A stretch of 64,000 nucleotides of DNA. Origin: Paracoccaceae bacterium (lineage in GTDB: Bacteria > Pseudomonadota > Alphaproteobacteria > Rhodobacterales > Rhodobacteraceae). The first letter of the stretch is position 1. Each line of letters begins with the position of its first letter. The notes under the pieces are model-generated. The model searched no databases. It saw only the letters and a program-made list of their open reading frames with translations, and was not told where the DNA came from. The DNA lies in contig JAIXZW010000005.1 of NCBI GenBank assembly GCA_027489375.1, positions 434,001 through 498,000 of the forward strand, written 5' to 3'. The translations under genes were made by a program, and so were the position numbers. Positions 42,435 to 51,745 of the stretch are shown in pieces.

Positions 42435-44317
42435 ACCCGTTCCCAAGCGGGGGTGAACGCCCCCAGCACCGCCCGCAACGCGGCATCCTCCACCGCAGCG
42501 TCACAGGCGATCTGCGCCACCAGCCCGCGCTTCTTGTCCTCGACCACCGCCGCGACACGGGCCGGAACACCCGCCCCCGACAGGGCCGCGTCATAGACCC
42601 GCGCAATCGCCAACCGCCGCAAGTCCGGCTTGAACACCTTGCCCACCGCCGTTTTCGGCAATTCGCCCAGCACCTCGATGTATTTCGGCACCGCCGCCCG
42701 CTCGGCAATATGCTGGCCGGCAAAGTCGAGCAGCTCGGCCACCTTCGCCTCATGCCCCTTCACCAACTCGACATAGGCGCAAGGCAGCTCGCCCGCATGG
42801 GCATCGGGCTGGCCGATCGCGCCGACCATCGCCACCGCCTCGTGCTTCATCAGCGCCTCCTCGATCACGGCGGGGTCGATGTTGTGGCCACCACGGATGA
42901 TCAGATCCTTCGCCCGCCCCGTGATGAAGACATACCCGTCCGCATCCACGCGGCCCAGATCGCCCGTCCGCAGGAACCGCCCCTCGGCAAAGAGGTCGCG
43001 GTTCTTGTCCACTTCGGTATAGGTCGATCCTTCGTAAACCCCCGGATTGGCGACACAAATCTCGCCCACCTCATCCACCGCGCATTCGCGGAAGCCTTCG
43101 GGCGTCTTTTGCAGGATCCGCAGGTGCGTATAGGGAAAGGGCAGCCCGACCGAGCCGATCTTCTTCTCGCCCTCGGGCGGGTTCACGGCCACCAGACAGG
43201 TGCATTCCGTCAGCCCGTAGCCTTCGATGATGTCGATCCCCGTGGCCTTCTTGAAACGGCTGTAAAGCTCCACGGGCAGCGCGGCCGACCCCGAAAAGGC
43301 GCTTTTCAGGCTGCCGATATCGGCATCTATGGGCCGCTGCATCAGCGCGGCAAGGGCCGTCGGCACGGTGATGAGGTAAGTGCAGCGCCAGCGTTCGACC
43401 AGCTTCCACAGATTGTCCATCACCCCCGCCCCGCGATAGCCCGCAGGCGTGGGAAAGACGACATGCGCGCCCGAGGCGATCATCGACATCAGGATCGGAT
43501 AGGCGGCAAAGACATGGAACAGCGGCAGCGGGCACATCACCACATCTTCCGGCTTGAACAGCAACCGCTGCCCGAGCCAGCCGTTGTAGACCATCCCCGA
43601 AACCTTGTGCTGCGCCACCTTGGGCATCCCCGTGGTGCCGCCGGTGTGGAAATAGGCGGCAACCCGATCCTCGCGCCCTTCGGTGAAGTCCAGCGCATCG
43701 GCACGGTGCCGCGCCACCTCGGCCTGCCAGTCCTTGACCACGGCGCTATGTGTGACGGGGTTCTTGGGGCGGACCAGCGGCACGATCCACGACTTCGGCG
43801 GGGTCAGGTAGCGCAAAAGGTCCACTTCCAGCACCAGCCGGACCGAGGGCGCATGCTTCACCGCCTCGGCCACCTTCTGCGCCACATCGGTCTTGGGAAA
43901 AGCCTTCAGCGTGACGACGGCCTTGGCCCCCGTCTCGCGCAGGATGGCGCTGATCTGGCTTGCCTCCAGCAGCGGGTTGATCGGGTTGACGATCCCCGCC
44001 ACCATCCCGCCCAGCAGCACCACCGCCGTCTCGAGGCAATTGGGCAGCGCATAGGCGACCACGTCCCGCTCGCCCACGCCATGCGCCCGCAGCATGTTCG
44101 CGGCCTGCGTCACCTGCCGGTGCAGCGCGGCCCATGTCAGCGTGACCGCCTTGTCCTTCGGCCCCGACAGGATCTGGTAGCTGATCGCGGGCCGCGTCCC
44201 ATGCGCATCCCGCGTGCGGGTCAGGAATTCGTGCATGGTCCGCGCCACATCGCGCCGGTCCCAAGGCATCTCCGCCTCGATCGCCTTCAAATCCGCGAGA
44301 TTCTGGAAAGACCCCAA
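42431..44317 (-). CDS. Acyl-CoA synthetase (AMP-forming)
   Basis: A 628-residue ANL-family ligase activates fatty or other carboxylic acids to acyl-CoA. Core motifs are '[20 protein letters not shown]' (P-loop, about 240), '[15 protein letters not shown]' (A5), and '[20 protein letters not shown]' (A8, about 500). The end '[18 protein letters not shown]' carries the catalytic Lys region. I chose TTG 44317 because GGGGGG lies six bases before it and homologues start near 'GSFQNLADL'; a longer TTG start at 44395 is possible. Chain-length preference is unknown. Confidence 0.88.
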   Translation of the reverse strand: MGSFQNLADLKAIEAEMPWDRRDVARTMHEFLTRTRDAHGTRPAISYQILSGPKDKAVTLTWAALHRQVTQAANMLRAHGVGERDVVAYALPNCLETAVVLLGGMVAGIVNPINPLLEASQISAILRETGAKAVVTLKAFPKTDVAQKVAEAVKHAPSVRLVLEVDLLRYLTPPKSWIVPLVRPKNPVTHSAVVKDWQAEVARHRADALDFTEGREDRVAAYFHTGGTTGMPKVAQHKVSGMVYNGWLGQRLLFKPEDVVMCPLPLFHVFAAYPILMSMIASGAHVVFPTPAGYRGAGVMDNLWKLVERWRCTYLITVPTALAALMQRPIDADIGSLKSAFSGSAALPVELYSRFKKATGIDIIEGYGLTECTCLVAVNPPEGEKKIGSVGLPFPYTHLRILQKTPEGFRECAVDEVGEICVANPGVYEGSTYTEVDKNRDLFAEGRFLRTGDLGRVDADGYVFITGRAKDLIIRGGHNIDPAVIEEALMKHEAVAMVGAIGQPDAHAGELPCAYVELVKGHEAKVAELLDFAGQHIAERAAVPKYIEVLGELPKTAVGKVFKPDLRRLAIARVYDAALSGAGVPARVAAVVEDKKRGLVAQIACDAAVEDAALRAVLGAFTPAWERV

Positions 44318-44419
44318 GACGCACCCCCCTTTCGGCCCCGCATGTTCCCGCAGGTGCCGTTGCGTAAGGATGGGGTCAAAGAGCCCCTGCCGCAAGGCGC
44401 GGACGGGAATTTCGCAGCC

Positions 44420-46201
44420 TTAAACCTGCCCGTCCGTGAATTGCAGCCGCGCCAGCCGCGCATAAAGCCCGCCTTCGGCCACCAGTTCCTCATGCGTCCC
44501 CGTAGCCACGATCCGCCCGCCGTCGAAGACAACGATCCGGTCCGCCCGTTTCACCGTGGCCAGACGGTGCGCCACGACCAGCGTGGTGCGCCCTTCGGAC
44601 AGGCTTTCAACCGCCGCCTGCACCGCCCGTTCGCTTTCGGCATCAAGCGCACTCGTCGCCTCGTCCAGCAAAAGCACCTTGGCATCGCGCAGGATCGCCC
44701 GCGCGATGGCGATGCGCTGCTTCTGCCCGCCCGACAGCATCACCCCCCGCTCGCCCAGCCACGACCCGTAGCCCTGCGGCAGGGCCGTCAGGAAATCATG
44801 CGCCGCCGCAGCACGTGCCGCCGCTTCCACCTCGGCATCCGTGGCATCGGGGCGACCGAAGCGGATGTTGTCCATCGCACTGGCGGCAAAGATCACGGGG
44901 TCTTGCGGCACCAGCGCAATCGCACGGCGGAAATCGGCGCGCTCCATCTCCTTCAGGTCCACGCCGTCGAACCGCACCACCCCCGATTGCGGATCATAGA
45001 ACCGCATCAGAAGTTGCAGGATCGTCGTCTTGCCCGCGCCCGAAGGCCCGACCAGCGCAACGGTTTCCCCCGGCCTGACGGTCAGCGACACGCCCTTCAG
45101 CGCCGAAACCTCGGGCCGCGCCGGATAGCGGAAGGTCACATCGTCGAACACGATCTCGCCCCGCACCGGACGCGGCAGCGCCTTGGGCCGTGCCGGATCG
45201 TTCACCGAATCCTCGGCCCCCAGCATCTCGACCAGCCGCTCGGTCGCGCCCGCCGCCCGCTGCACCTCGCCCCAAATCTCGGACAAAGCACCGACCGACC
45301 CCGCCACCATCACGGCATAGATCACGAACTGCACCAGCTCGCCCGGGCTCATCACCCCCGCCCGCACGTCCCGCGCGCCGATCCACAGCACGCCGACGAT
45401 CCCTGTAAAGGTCAGGAAAATGACGATCACCGTCATCAGCGACCGCACCTTCACCCGCGTCTGCGCGCTTTGATAGGCCTTCTCCGTCACTTGGGCGAAA
45501 GCCGCCCGCGTCTCGCCCTCATGCGTGAAGGCCTGCACCGTCTGCACCGCCGACAGCGCCTCGGACGCAGACCCGCTCGACGCCGCGATCCAGTCCTGAT
45601 TCTCGCGGGACAGCACCCGCAACCGCCGCCCCAGCACCACGATGGGCACCACGATGGCCGGCACGATCAGCAAGACCAACCCCGTCAGCTTGGCCGAGGT
45701 ATACATCAGAAGCGCCAGCCCCCCGACCAGCATCAGCAGGTTGCGCAACGCCACCGACACCGACGACCCGATCAAGGACAGGATCAACGTCGTGTCCGTG
45801 GTGATCCGGCTCAGCACCTCGCCCGTCAGCAGGCGTTCGTAAAAGGCCGGAGACATCCCCATCACACGGTCGAACAGCGCCCGCCGGATATCGGCCACCA
45901 CCCGCTCGCCCAACCGCGTGACAAAGTAATACCGAACCCCCGTGCCCAGCGCCAAAAGCGCCGCGATCACCAGCGCCGCGCCGAAATATTGATCGAGCAG
46001 CCCGACATCCTGATTGAACCCGTCCACCACCCGCCGCACCGCGATGGGCAACACAAGGCTCATCCCCGCCGTCACCACCAGCGCGACCGAGGCAAGCGCC
46101 GTCATCACCCGATAGGGCCGCATGAACGGCACCAGCCCGCGCAACGCCCCCACCCGCTTCGAAGTCGGGCGGTCGATCAACTTGTCATCCCCACGGGCCA
46201 T
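44420..46201 (-). CDS. ABC exporter, fused membrane and ATPase domains
   Basis: A 593-residue half-transporter of the ABCB/MsbA type. Six membrane helices span about 30-310. The ATPase domain has Walker A 'LVGPSGAGKTTILQLL' (about 387), the signature 'MLSGGQKQRIAIARAIL' (about 490), Walker B 'VLLLDEATSALDAES' and 'VVAHRLATVKRAD'. All catalytic residues are present. It would act as a homodimer that exports lipids, drugs or peptides. ATG 46201 is preferred; a longer start only adds an Arg-rich tail. The substrate is unknown. Confidence 0.92.
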   Translation of the reverse strand: MARGDDKLIDRPTSKRVGALRGLVPFMRPYRVMTALASVALVVTAGMSLVLPIAVRRVVDGFNQDVGLLDQYFGAALVIAALLALGTGVRYYFVTRLGERVVADIRRALFDRVMGMSPAFYERLLTGEVLSRITTDTTLILSLIGSSVSVALRNLLMLVGGLALLMYTSAKLTGLVLLIVPAIVVPIVVLGRRLRVLSRENQDWIAASSGSASEALSAVQTVQAFTHEGETRAAFAQVTEKAYQSAQTRVKVRSLMTVIVIFLTFTGIVGVLWIGARDVRAGVMSPGELVQFVIYAVMVAGSVGALSEIWGEVQRAAGATERLVEMLGAEDSVNDPARPKALPRPVRGEIVFDDVTFRYPARPEVSALKGVSLTVRPGETVALVGPSGAGKTTILQLLMRFYDPQSGVVRFDGVDLKEMERADFRRAIALVPQDPVIFAASAMDNIRFGRPDATDAEVEAAARAAAAHDFLTALPQGYGSWLGERGVMLSGGQKQRIAIARAILRDAKVLLLDEATSALDAESERAVQAAVESLSEGRTTLVVAHRLATVKRADRIVVFDGGRIVATGTHEELVAEGGLYARLARLQFTDGQV

Positions 46202-46328
46202 GCGCGCTGTCCATCCTGATTGCCGTCTGGGGTTTATCACCCAAAAGCGCACGGGCAAGCACCCCCTGTGCCGCAGCCCCTACCCCGCAGCCCGCGCCTG
46301 TGTCACGATACCGTGCAGGAGACCGAAA

Positions 46329-47006
46329 ATGATCACCACCCTCGTCTTCGATGCCTATGGCACGCTCTTCGACGTCACCTCTGCCGCCCGCCGCGCGGCG
46401 CAGGCGTCAGGAGACAGCCTCTTGGCCAGCGCATGGCCCCGCCTTGCCGCCGACTGGCGCAGGAAACAGCTCGAATACACATGGCTGCGCACCATCACGG
46501 GCGATTACGCCCCCTTCGACCATGTCACCGCGCAATCGCTCGACTGGGCGCTCGACGCCCATAACCAGACCGACCCCGCCCTGCGAACCAGCCTGCTCGA
46601 CCTTTTCCACCACCTCGTCCCCTTCCCCGAAGTGGCCGAGGTTCTGGCCAACCTCAAAGCCTCCGGCTACCGGCTTGCCATCTTGTCGAACGGCACCCCC
46701 GCCATGCTGGACGCCGCCACGCAAAGCGCGGGTCTGGCCGATGCCTTCGACGCGATCCTGTCGGTCGAAACCGTGCGGCATTACAAACCCTCGCACCATG
46801 TCTATGGCATGGTGGAAACCCACCTCGGCACGAAGCCCGCGCAAACCCTCTTCGTCTCGTCGAACGGGTGGGACATCGCGGGGGCCGCCCATTTCGGCCT
46901 CTGGACCGCTTGGGTCAACCGCGACAGCGCCCCCGTGGACCGTCTGCCGCAGCGCCCCGCGCATGTGATCCCCGACCTTTCGCACCTGCCACGGCTTCTG
47001 TCATGA
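46329..47006 (+). CDS. HAD-type II haloacid dehalogenase-like hydrolase
   Basis: A 225-residue HAD hydrolase has the nucleophile Asp in 'TLVFDAYGTLFDVTS' (Asp 8), Ser/Asn in 'LAILSNGTPAMLDAA' and Lys in 'VRHYKPSHHVYGMVE'. 'FVSSNGWDIAGAAHFG' supplies motif IV. This set is that of L-2-haloacid dehalogenases, though many relatives are phosphatases with other substrates. The stop overlaps the next start (ATGA). It opens a tight operon. Confidence 0.88.
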   Translation: MITTLVFDAYGTLFDVTSAARRAAQASGDSLLASAWPRLAADWRRKQLEYTWLRTITGDYAPFDHVTAQSLDWALDAHNQTDPALRTSLLDLFHHLVPFPEVAEVLANLKASGYRLAILSNGTPAMLDAATQSAGLADAFDAILSVETVRHYKPSHHVYGMVETHLGTKPAQTLFVSSNGWDIAGAAHFGLWTAWVNRDSAPVDRLPQRPAHVIPDLSHLPRLLS

Positions 47007-47830
47007 CCCAGTTCTTCACCGCGCCCGATGGCGCACGCCTCGCCTATCGCGACGAAGGGGCGGGCCTGCCCCTCCTCTGCCTCTCGGGCCTGACCCGCAC
47101 GATGGCCGATTTCGACTACCTCGCCCCGCACCTGCCCCCCCTGCGCCTGATCCGCATGGATTATCGCGGGCGCGGCCAAAGCGCATGGACCGGCCCCGAC
47201 AGCTACACCATCCCGACCGAGGCCGCCGATGCCATAGCCCTCCTAGACCACCTGCGGATCGACCGCGCCGCCATCCTCGGCACCTCGCGCGGCGGGCTGA
47301 TCGGCATGGTCCTTGCCGCCATCGCCAAACCCCGCCTCATCGGCCTCTGCCTCAACGACATCGGCCCCGTGATCGACCGCGAGGGGTTGATCCGCATCGG
47401 CGACTACCTTGGCCGCAACCCCGCCGCCAAAACCCACGCCGCCCTGACCGAAAGCTACCCCCGCTCCATGCCCGGCTTCGCCAACGTCCCCGCCACCCGC
47501 TGGCGCGAGGAGGCTGAAAGGCACTACACCCAAACGCCCCAAGGCCTCCGCATCACCTACGACCCCGCCCTGCGCGACGGCTTCACCGCCAGCCTCTCCG
47601 CCCCCGCAACGGACGCTTGGCCGCTCTTCGACGCCTGCGCGGGCCTGCCGCTCGCCCTGATCCGTGGCGCGAACTCCGACCTCCTCTCCCCCGAAACCAC
47701 AGCCGAGATGCGCCGCCGCCGCCCCGACATGATCTATGCCTCGGTGCCCGACCGCGCCCACATCCCCTTCCTCGACGAAGCCGAATCCCTCGCGGCCATC
47801 CACGCCTTCCTGAAAGCCAGCGCCGCATGA
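47003..47830 (+). CDS. Alpha/beta hydrolase
   Basis: A 275-residue alpha/beta hydrolase has the oxyanion-side opening 'GLPLLCLSGLTRTMADF', the nucleophile elbow 'AAILGTSRGGLIGMVLAA' (Ser near 96) and a likely catalytic His in 'YASVPDRAHIPFLDEAE'. The elbow Gly-Thr-Ser-Arg-Gly is unusual but keeps GxSxG. The substrate is unknown. It overlaps both neighbours by four bases. Confidence 0.87.
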   Translation: MTQFFTAPDGARLAYRDEGAGLPLLCLSGLTRTMADFDYLAPHLPPLRLIRMDYRGRGQSAWTGPDSYTIPTEAADAIALLDHLRIDRAAILGTSRGGLIGMVLAAIAKPRLIGLCLNDIGPVIDREGLIRIGDYLGRNPAAKTHAALTESYPRSMPGFANVPATRWREEAERHYTQTPQGLRITYDPALRDGFTASLSAPATDAWPLFDACAGLPLALIRGANSDLLSPETTAEMRRRRPDMIYASVPDRAHIPFLDEAESLAAIHAFLKASAA

Positions 47831-48795
47831 CCTCGCTCGCCCTGATCGAAGCCGCCGCCCAGCGCCTGCAAGGCCACGCCCGCGAAACCCCGCTTCTGAA
47901 CGCGCCCCTCCTCGACGCCATCGCCCGCCGCCGCATCCACGTCAAAGCCGAATGCCTGCAACTGACAGGCTCGTTCAAATTCCGTGGCGGCTGGTCCGCC
48001 ATCTCGGCCCTTCCGCCCGAAACCCGCGCCAAAGGCGTCCTCGCCTTCTCTTCCGGCAACCACGCCCAAGGCGTCGCCCTCGCCGCCAAACGCCACGGCA
48101 TCCCCGCCGTGATCCTCATGCCCGCCGACGCCCCCGCCGTCAAAATCGACAACACCCGCGCCTACGGGGCCGAGGTGATCCTCTATGACCGCGCCACCCA
48201 AGACCGCGACGCCCTAGGCGCAGCCCTGACAGCCGAACGCGGCCTGACCCTGATCAAACCCTACGACGACCCACAGGTCATCGCGGGCCAAGGCACCATC
48301 GGCCTCGAAATCGCCGCGCAAGCCACCGCCCTCGGCATCCCTCAGGCCGCCGTCATCGCCTGCTGCGGCGGGGGCGGGCTGTCCTCGGGCATCGCCCTCG
48401 CGCTCGAACCCCACGCGGGCTTCCGCCTCCACACCGCCGAACCCGCAGGTTTCGACGACATGGCCCGCTCTCTTTCCAGCGGCGAACGCCAGACCAACCC
48501 CGCCGCCACGGGCAGCCTATGCGACGCGATCCTCACCCCCACGCCCGGCGCGCTGACCTTTCCCATCCTGCACCGCCTTGCCGGACGCGGGCTGACCGTC
48601 ACCGACGACCAAGCCCTGCACGCCATGTCGCTCGCCTTCGCCCACCTCCGCATCGTGCTGGAACCGGGCGGCGCGGTCGCCCTCGCCGCCGCCCTCTTCA
48701 CCCCCGACCTGCCCGATACCGTGATCGTCACCGCCTCGGGCGGCAACGTCGACCCCGCCACCTTCCGCAGGACGCTCGACCGCTTCCCTGCTTGA
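47827..48795 (+). CDS. Threonine/serine dehydratase-like PLP enzyme
   Basis: A 322-residue type II PLP enzyme has the Schiff-base Lys in 'LTGSFKFRGGWSAISAL' (Lys about 52), 'LAFSSGNHAQGVALAAKR' (PLP ring contact) and the tetraglycine loop 'VIACCGGGGLSSGIALAL'. There is no C-terminal ACT domain, so it is a catabolic-type threonine dehydratase or a serine/aspartate racemase relative. It overlaps the hydrolase upstream by ATGA. Confidence 0.9.
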   Translation: MTSLALIEAAAQRLQGHARETPLLNAPLLDAIARRRIHVKAECLQLTGSFKFRGGWSAISALPPETRAKGVLAFSSGNHAQGVALAAKRHGIPAVILMPADAPAVKIDNTRAYGAEVILYDRATQDRDALGAALTAERGLTLIKPYDDPQVIAGQGTIGLEIAAQATALGIPQAAVIACCGGGGLSSGIALALEPHAGFRLHTAEPAGFDDMARSLSSGERQTNPAATGSLCDAILTPTPGALTFPILHRLAGRGLTVTDDQALHAMSLAFAHLRIVLEPGGAVALAAALFTPDLPDTVIVTASGGNVDPATFRRTLDRFPA

Positions 48796-48850
48796 GCTTT
48801 CCGAACATTCCGCCGCCCGAACGCGCCCGAACCGCCAGAAAACCCGACCA

Positions 48851-49639
48851 ATGCCCCACATCTTCCTCCCCGACCTCCGCCTCCATGCCGACATCTCCGG
48901 CCCCGAAACCGGCGCGCCGCTCGTCCTCCTCCACGCCCTCGGGCTTGATGCCACGATCTGGGACGACCTCCTCCCCCTCCTGCCCGACACCCTCCGCATC
49001 CTCCGCCTCGACCTGCGCGGCCACGGCGGCTCGGATACCCCCGCCCCGCCCTATGCGATGGGCGCGCTGATCCGCGATACCGAACGCGCGATGGACCATT
49101 TCGGGCTGAAGGACGCCGCCCTCCTCGGCCTCTCCATCGGCGGCCTTGTCGCCCAAGGCCTCGCCGTCAAACGCCTCGACCTCGTCCGCGCCCTGATCCT
49201 GTCGAACACCGCGGCCAAGATCGGCCGCCCCGAGACATGGCAACCCCGCATCGACGCCGTGGCGGCGGGGGGAATGGCGGCGATCACCGCCCCCACCCTC
49301 GAACGCTGGCTGGGCCGCAACTGGGCCACCCACCCCGCCGAACCCCGCCTCCGCGCCCTGCTCCTGCAAGCGAACCCGCAGGGCTGGATCGGCTGCGCCG
49401 CCGCCATCTCGGGCACCGATTTCTACCAGACCACCGCCACCCTGCGCCTGCCGACCCTTGTGATCGCGGGGGCCAACGACGCCTCCACCCCGCCCGATCT
49501 GGTGCGCGAAACCGCCGACCTGATCCCCGGCCACCGCTTCGCCCTGATGCGCGGCACGGGCCATATCCCGCCCGTCGAAAAGCCAGCTGAATACGCCGCC
49601 CTGATCGGCCAGTTCCTCACGGACATCGGCCATGCCTGA
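48851..49639 (+). CDS. Alpha/beta hydrolase, 3-oxoadipate enol-lactonase type
   Basis: A 262-residue alpha/beta hydrolase of PcaD type: 'LVLLHALGLDATIWDDLLPL', 'RILRLDLRGHGGSDTPAPPY', the elbow 'AALLGLSIGGLVAQGLAV' (Ser about 95) and the catalytic His in 'ALMRGTGHIPPVEKPAEYA'. PcaD hydrolyses 3-oxoadipate enol-lactone in the beta-ketoadipate pathway, but no other pca gene is in the window, so the substrate is uncertain. Confidence 0.82.
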   Translation: MPHIFLPDLRLHADISGPETGAPLVLLHALGLDATIWDDLLPLLPDTLRILRLDLRGHGGSDTPAPPYAMGALIRDTERAMDHFGLKDAALLGLSIGGLVAQGLAVKRLDLVRALILSNTAAKIGRPETWQPRIDAVAAGGMAAITAPTLERWLGRNWATHPAEPRLRALLLQANPQGWIGCAAAISGTDFYQTTATLRLPTLVIAGANDASTPPDLVRETADLIPGHRFALMRGTGHIPPVEKPAEYAALIGQFLTDIGHA

Positions 49640-50351
49640 CGCCCCGCCCGACCTCCTCCTGATCCACGGCGCCTGCCACGGCGCATGGTGCTGGGAGGCC
49701 ACGATCACGGCCCTCGCCGCCCTCGGCCTCACCGCCCGCGTCATCGACCTCCCCGCCTGCGGTTCCGACCCCACACCCGCAGCCGAAGTCACCCTGCAAA
49801 CCACCGCCGAAGCCATCCTGACCGCAGTGACCACCCCCACGATCCTCGTCGCCCATTCCGCCGCAGGCTTCCCCGCCACCCTCGCCGCCGAGATCGACCC
49901 GACCAAAATCACCGCCCTCGTCTACCTCACCGCATGGGTGCCACAGGCGGGCAGGTCCCTCGCCGACATGCGCCGCAGCTTCCCCGACCCTCCACTCCGC
50001 CACGCCTTCCGCCTTAGCCCCGACCGCCTCACCTTCACCTTCCACCCCGACCGCGCCGCAGGCGTCTTCTTCCACGACTGCCCGCCCGAAACCGCCGCCG
50101 CCGCCCTGTCACGCCTCACCCCCCAACCCCTCGCCACGCAGGAAACCGCCCTCCCCTCCACCCTCCGCGCCGAAGCCCTACCCCGCCACTACATCCGCAC
50201 CACCCAAGACCGCGCCATACCCCCCGCCCTGCAAACGCAAATGGCAAGGGGCTGCACCCTCACCGACCTGCCCACCGGCCACTCCCCCTTCCTCTCCGCC
50301 CCCGAAGCACTGGCGCAACGGCTGGCCGATATCGCCCGCGCCACCCTGTAA
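49632..50351 (+). CDS. Alpha/beta hydrolase, EstC/salicylate-esterase-like
   Basis: A 239-residue hydrolase of the plant methylesterase/EstC type. It starts 'LLLIHGACHGAWCWEATITA', has the elbow 'TILVAHSAAGFPATLAA' (Ser about 77) and ends 'TDLPTGHSPFLSAPEALAQ' with the catalytic His. 'HGACHGAWCW' is the hallmark of this subfamily. It overlaps the upstream hydrolase by eight bases. The ester substrate is not known. Confidence 0.85.
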   Translation: MPDAPPDLLLIHGACHGAWCWEATITALAALGLTARVIDLPACGSDPTPAAEVTLQTTAEAILTAVTTPTILVAHSAAGFPATLAAEIDPTKITALVYLTAWVPQAGRSLADMRRSFPDPPLRHAFRLSPDRLTFTFHPDRAAGVFFHDCPPETAAAALSRLTPQPLATQETALPSTLRAEALPRHYIRTTQDRAIPPALQTQMARGCTLTDLPTGHSPFLSAPEALAQRLADIARATL

Positions 50352-50409
50352 ACCGCGCCCCGACCGCGCTACGGTCCCGCCAGCCCGACCCACGGGCCGA
50401 AAGCCCGCG

Positions 50410-51612
50410 ATGCAACACCGCCTGCCCCTGATCTTCATCCTGCTCACCGTCACGCTCGACGCCATCGGCATCGGCCTGATCTTCCCCGTCATGCCCGACC
50501 TGATCCGCAACGTGACCCACGGCGACCTGTCACAGGCCGCCATCTGGGGCGGCATCCTCTCCACCTCCTTCGCGGTGATGCAATTCCTCTTCGGCCCCGT
50601 GATCGGCTCGCTCTCCGACCGCTACGGCCGCCGCCCGATCCTGCTGATCTCGCTCCTGATCATGGGGCTGGACTACCTCGTCCTCGCCGTCGCCCCCACG
50701 ATATGGCTGCTGCTTGCAGGCCGCATCGTCGCGGGCATCGCCGCCGCGACCTATTCCACCGCCACCGCCTTCATCGCCGACATCACGCCGCCCGAACAAC
50801 GCGGCGCGCGCTTCGGCCTGATCGGGGCCTGCTTCGGCGTGGGCTTCGTGCTTGGCCCGCTGATCGGCGGCCTCCTCTCCACCGTCTCGCTCCACGCCCC
50901 CTTCTTCGCCGCAGCCGCCCTCGCCTTCGCCAACCTCGCCCTCGGCACCTTCGTCCTCCCCGAAACAGTGACGGACGAAACCCGCCGCCCCTTCGCCCTC
51001 TCCCGCGCCAACCCGCTCGGCGCACTCCGCGCCGTCGCCCGCCTGCCGGGCCTGCGCCGCGTGCTCGCGACCTTCCTCATCCTCGGCATCGCGATGAACG
51101 TCTACCCCGCGATCTGGGCCTATTTCGGTCAGGCCCGCTTTGGCTGGGACAGCCGCATGGTCGGCATCTCGCTCGCCATCTACGGCGTCTCCTTCGCCGT
51201 GGGCCAAGCCCTGCTCGTCGGCCCGATGATCCGCCGCTTCGGCGAACACCGCGCAGCACACTACGGCATGTGGGTCGATATCACGACCCTCGCCGCCCTC
51301 GGCCTCGTCACCTCGGGGACCGCCGCACTCATCATCACCCCCATCACGGCACTCGGCGGGGCCGTCACCCCCGCGCTGCAAGCCCTCGCCTCCCGCGCTG
51401 CCCCCGCCGATGCCCAAGGAGAACTCCAAGGCGTCCTCGCCTCGCTCAACGCCATCGCCATGATCACCGCCCCCTTGGTGATGACCTCGATCTTCTCGGC
51501 CTTCACCGCCCCCACCGCCCCCGTCTACGCCCCCGGCGCGCCCTTCCTTCTGGCATCGGCGCTGATGGTCGCGGCGCTCGCCATCCACCTCACAGGCCGC
51601 ACCAAGACCTGA
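50410..51612 (+). CDS. MFS transporter, TetA-like
   Basis: A 400-residue twelve-helix MFS carrier of the TCR/Tet family (DHA1). Motif A is visible as 'GSLSDRYGRRPILLISL' (about 66-82), and the opening 'LTVTLDAIGIGLIFPVMPDL' matches TetA proteins. Such genes are often annotated as tetracycline exporters, but chromosomal members in this group usually carry other substrates. It follows the hydrolases by 58 bases. Confidence 0.9.
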   Translation: MQHRLPLIFILLTVTLDAIGIGLIFPVMPDLIRNVTHGDLSQAAIWGGILSTSFAVMQFLFGPVIGSLSDRYGRRPILLISLLIMGLDYLVLAVAPTIWLLLAGRIVAGIAAATYSTATAFIADITPPEQRGARFGLIGACFGVGFVLGPLIGGLLSTVSLHAPFFAAAALAFANLALGTFVLPETVTDETRRPFALSRANPLGALRAVARLPGLRRVLATFLILGIAMNVYPAIWAYFGQARFGWDSRMVGISLAIYGVSFAVGQALLVGPMIRRFGEHRAAHYGMWVDITTLAALGLVTSGTAALIITPITALGGAVTPALQALASRAAPADAQGELQGVLASLNAIAMITAPLVMTSIFSAFTAPTAPVYAPGAPFLLASALMVAALAIHLTGRTKT

Positions 51613-51669
51613 AAGCGTCACCGACAGGTCGCAAAAACCCGCGCCCCGCGCTGATCCGCCCCCTAGCTT

Positions 51670-51722
51670 CCTCTTGCGACAAATATCCTCGGGGGGTCCG
51701 GGGGGCAGACGGCCCCCCGGCC
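51670..51722. repeat. Half copy of the AAATATCCTCGGGGGG element
   Basis: CCTCTTGCGACAAATATCCTCGGGGGG is followed by TCCGGGGGGCAGACGGCCCCCCGG. It matches the right half of the element at 32312. It lies between two co-directional genes, just before the ribosome site of the enolase-superfamily enzyme. Confidence 0.72.
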
Positions 51723-51745
51723 TTTCCGCCAGAGCGGAGGCGTCC

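Noticed and set aside
42710..46219. A 1169-codon open frame on the plus strand opposite the acyl-CoA synthetase and ABC exporter
   Set aside because: It spans two well-supported minus-strand genes and the gap between them, is rich in Arg, His, Pro and Gln, and has no domain. It is a GC-driven antisense shadow.
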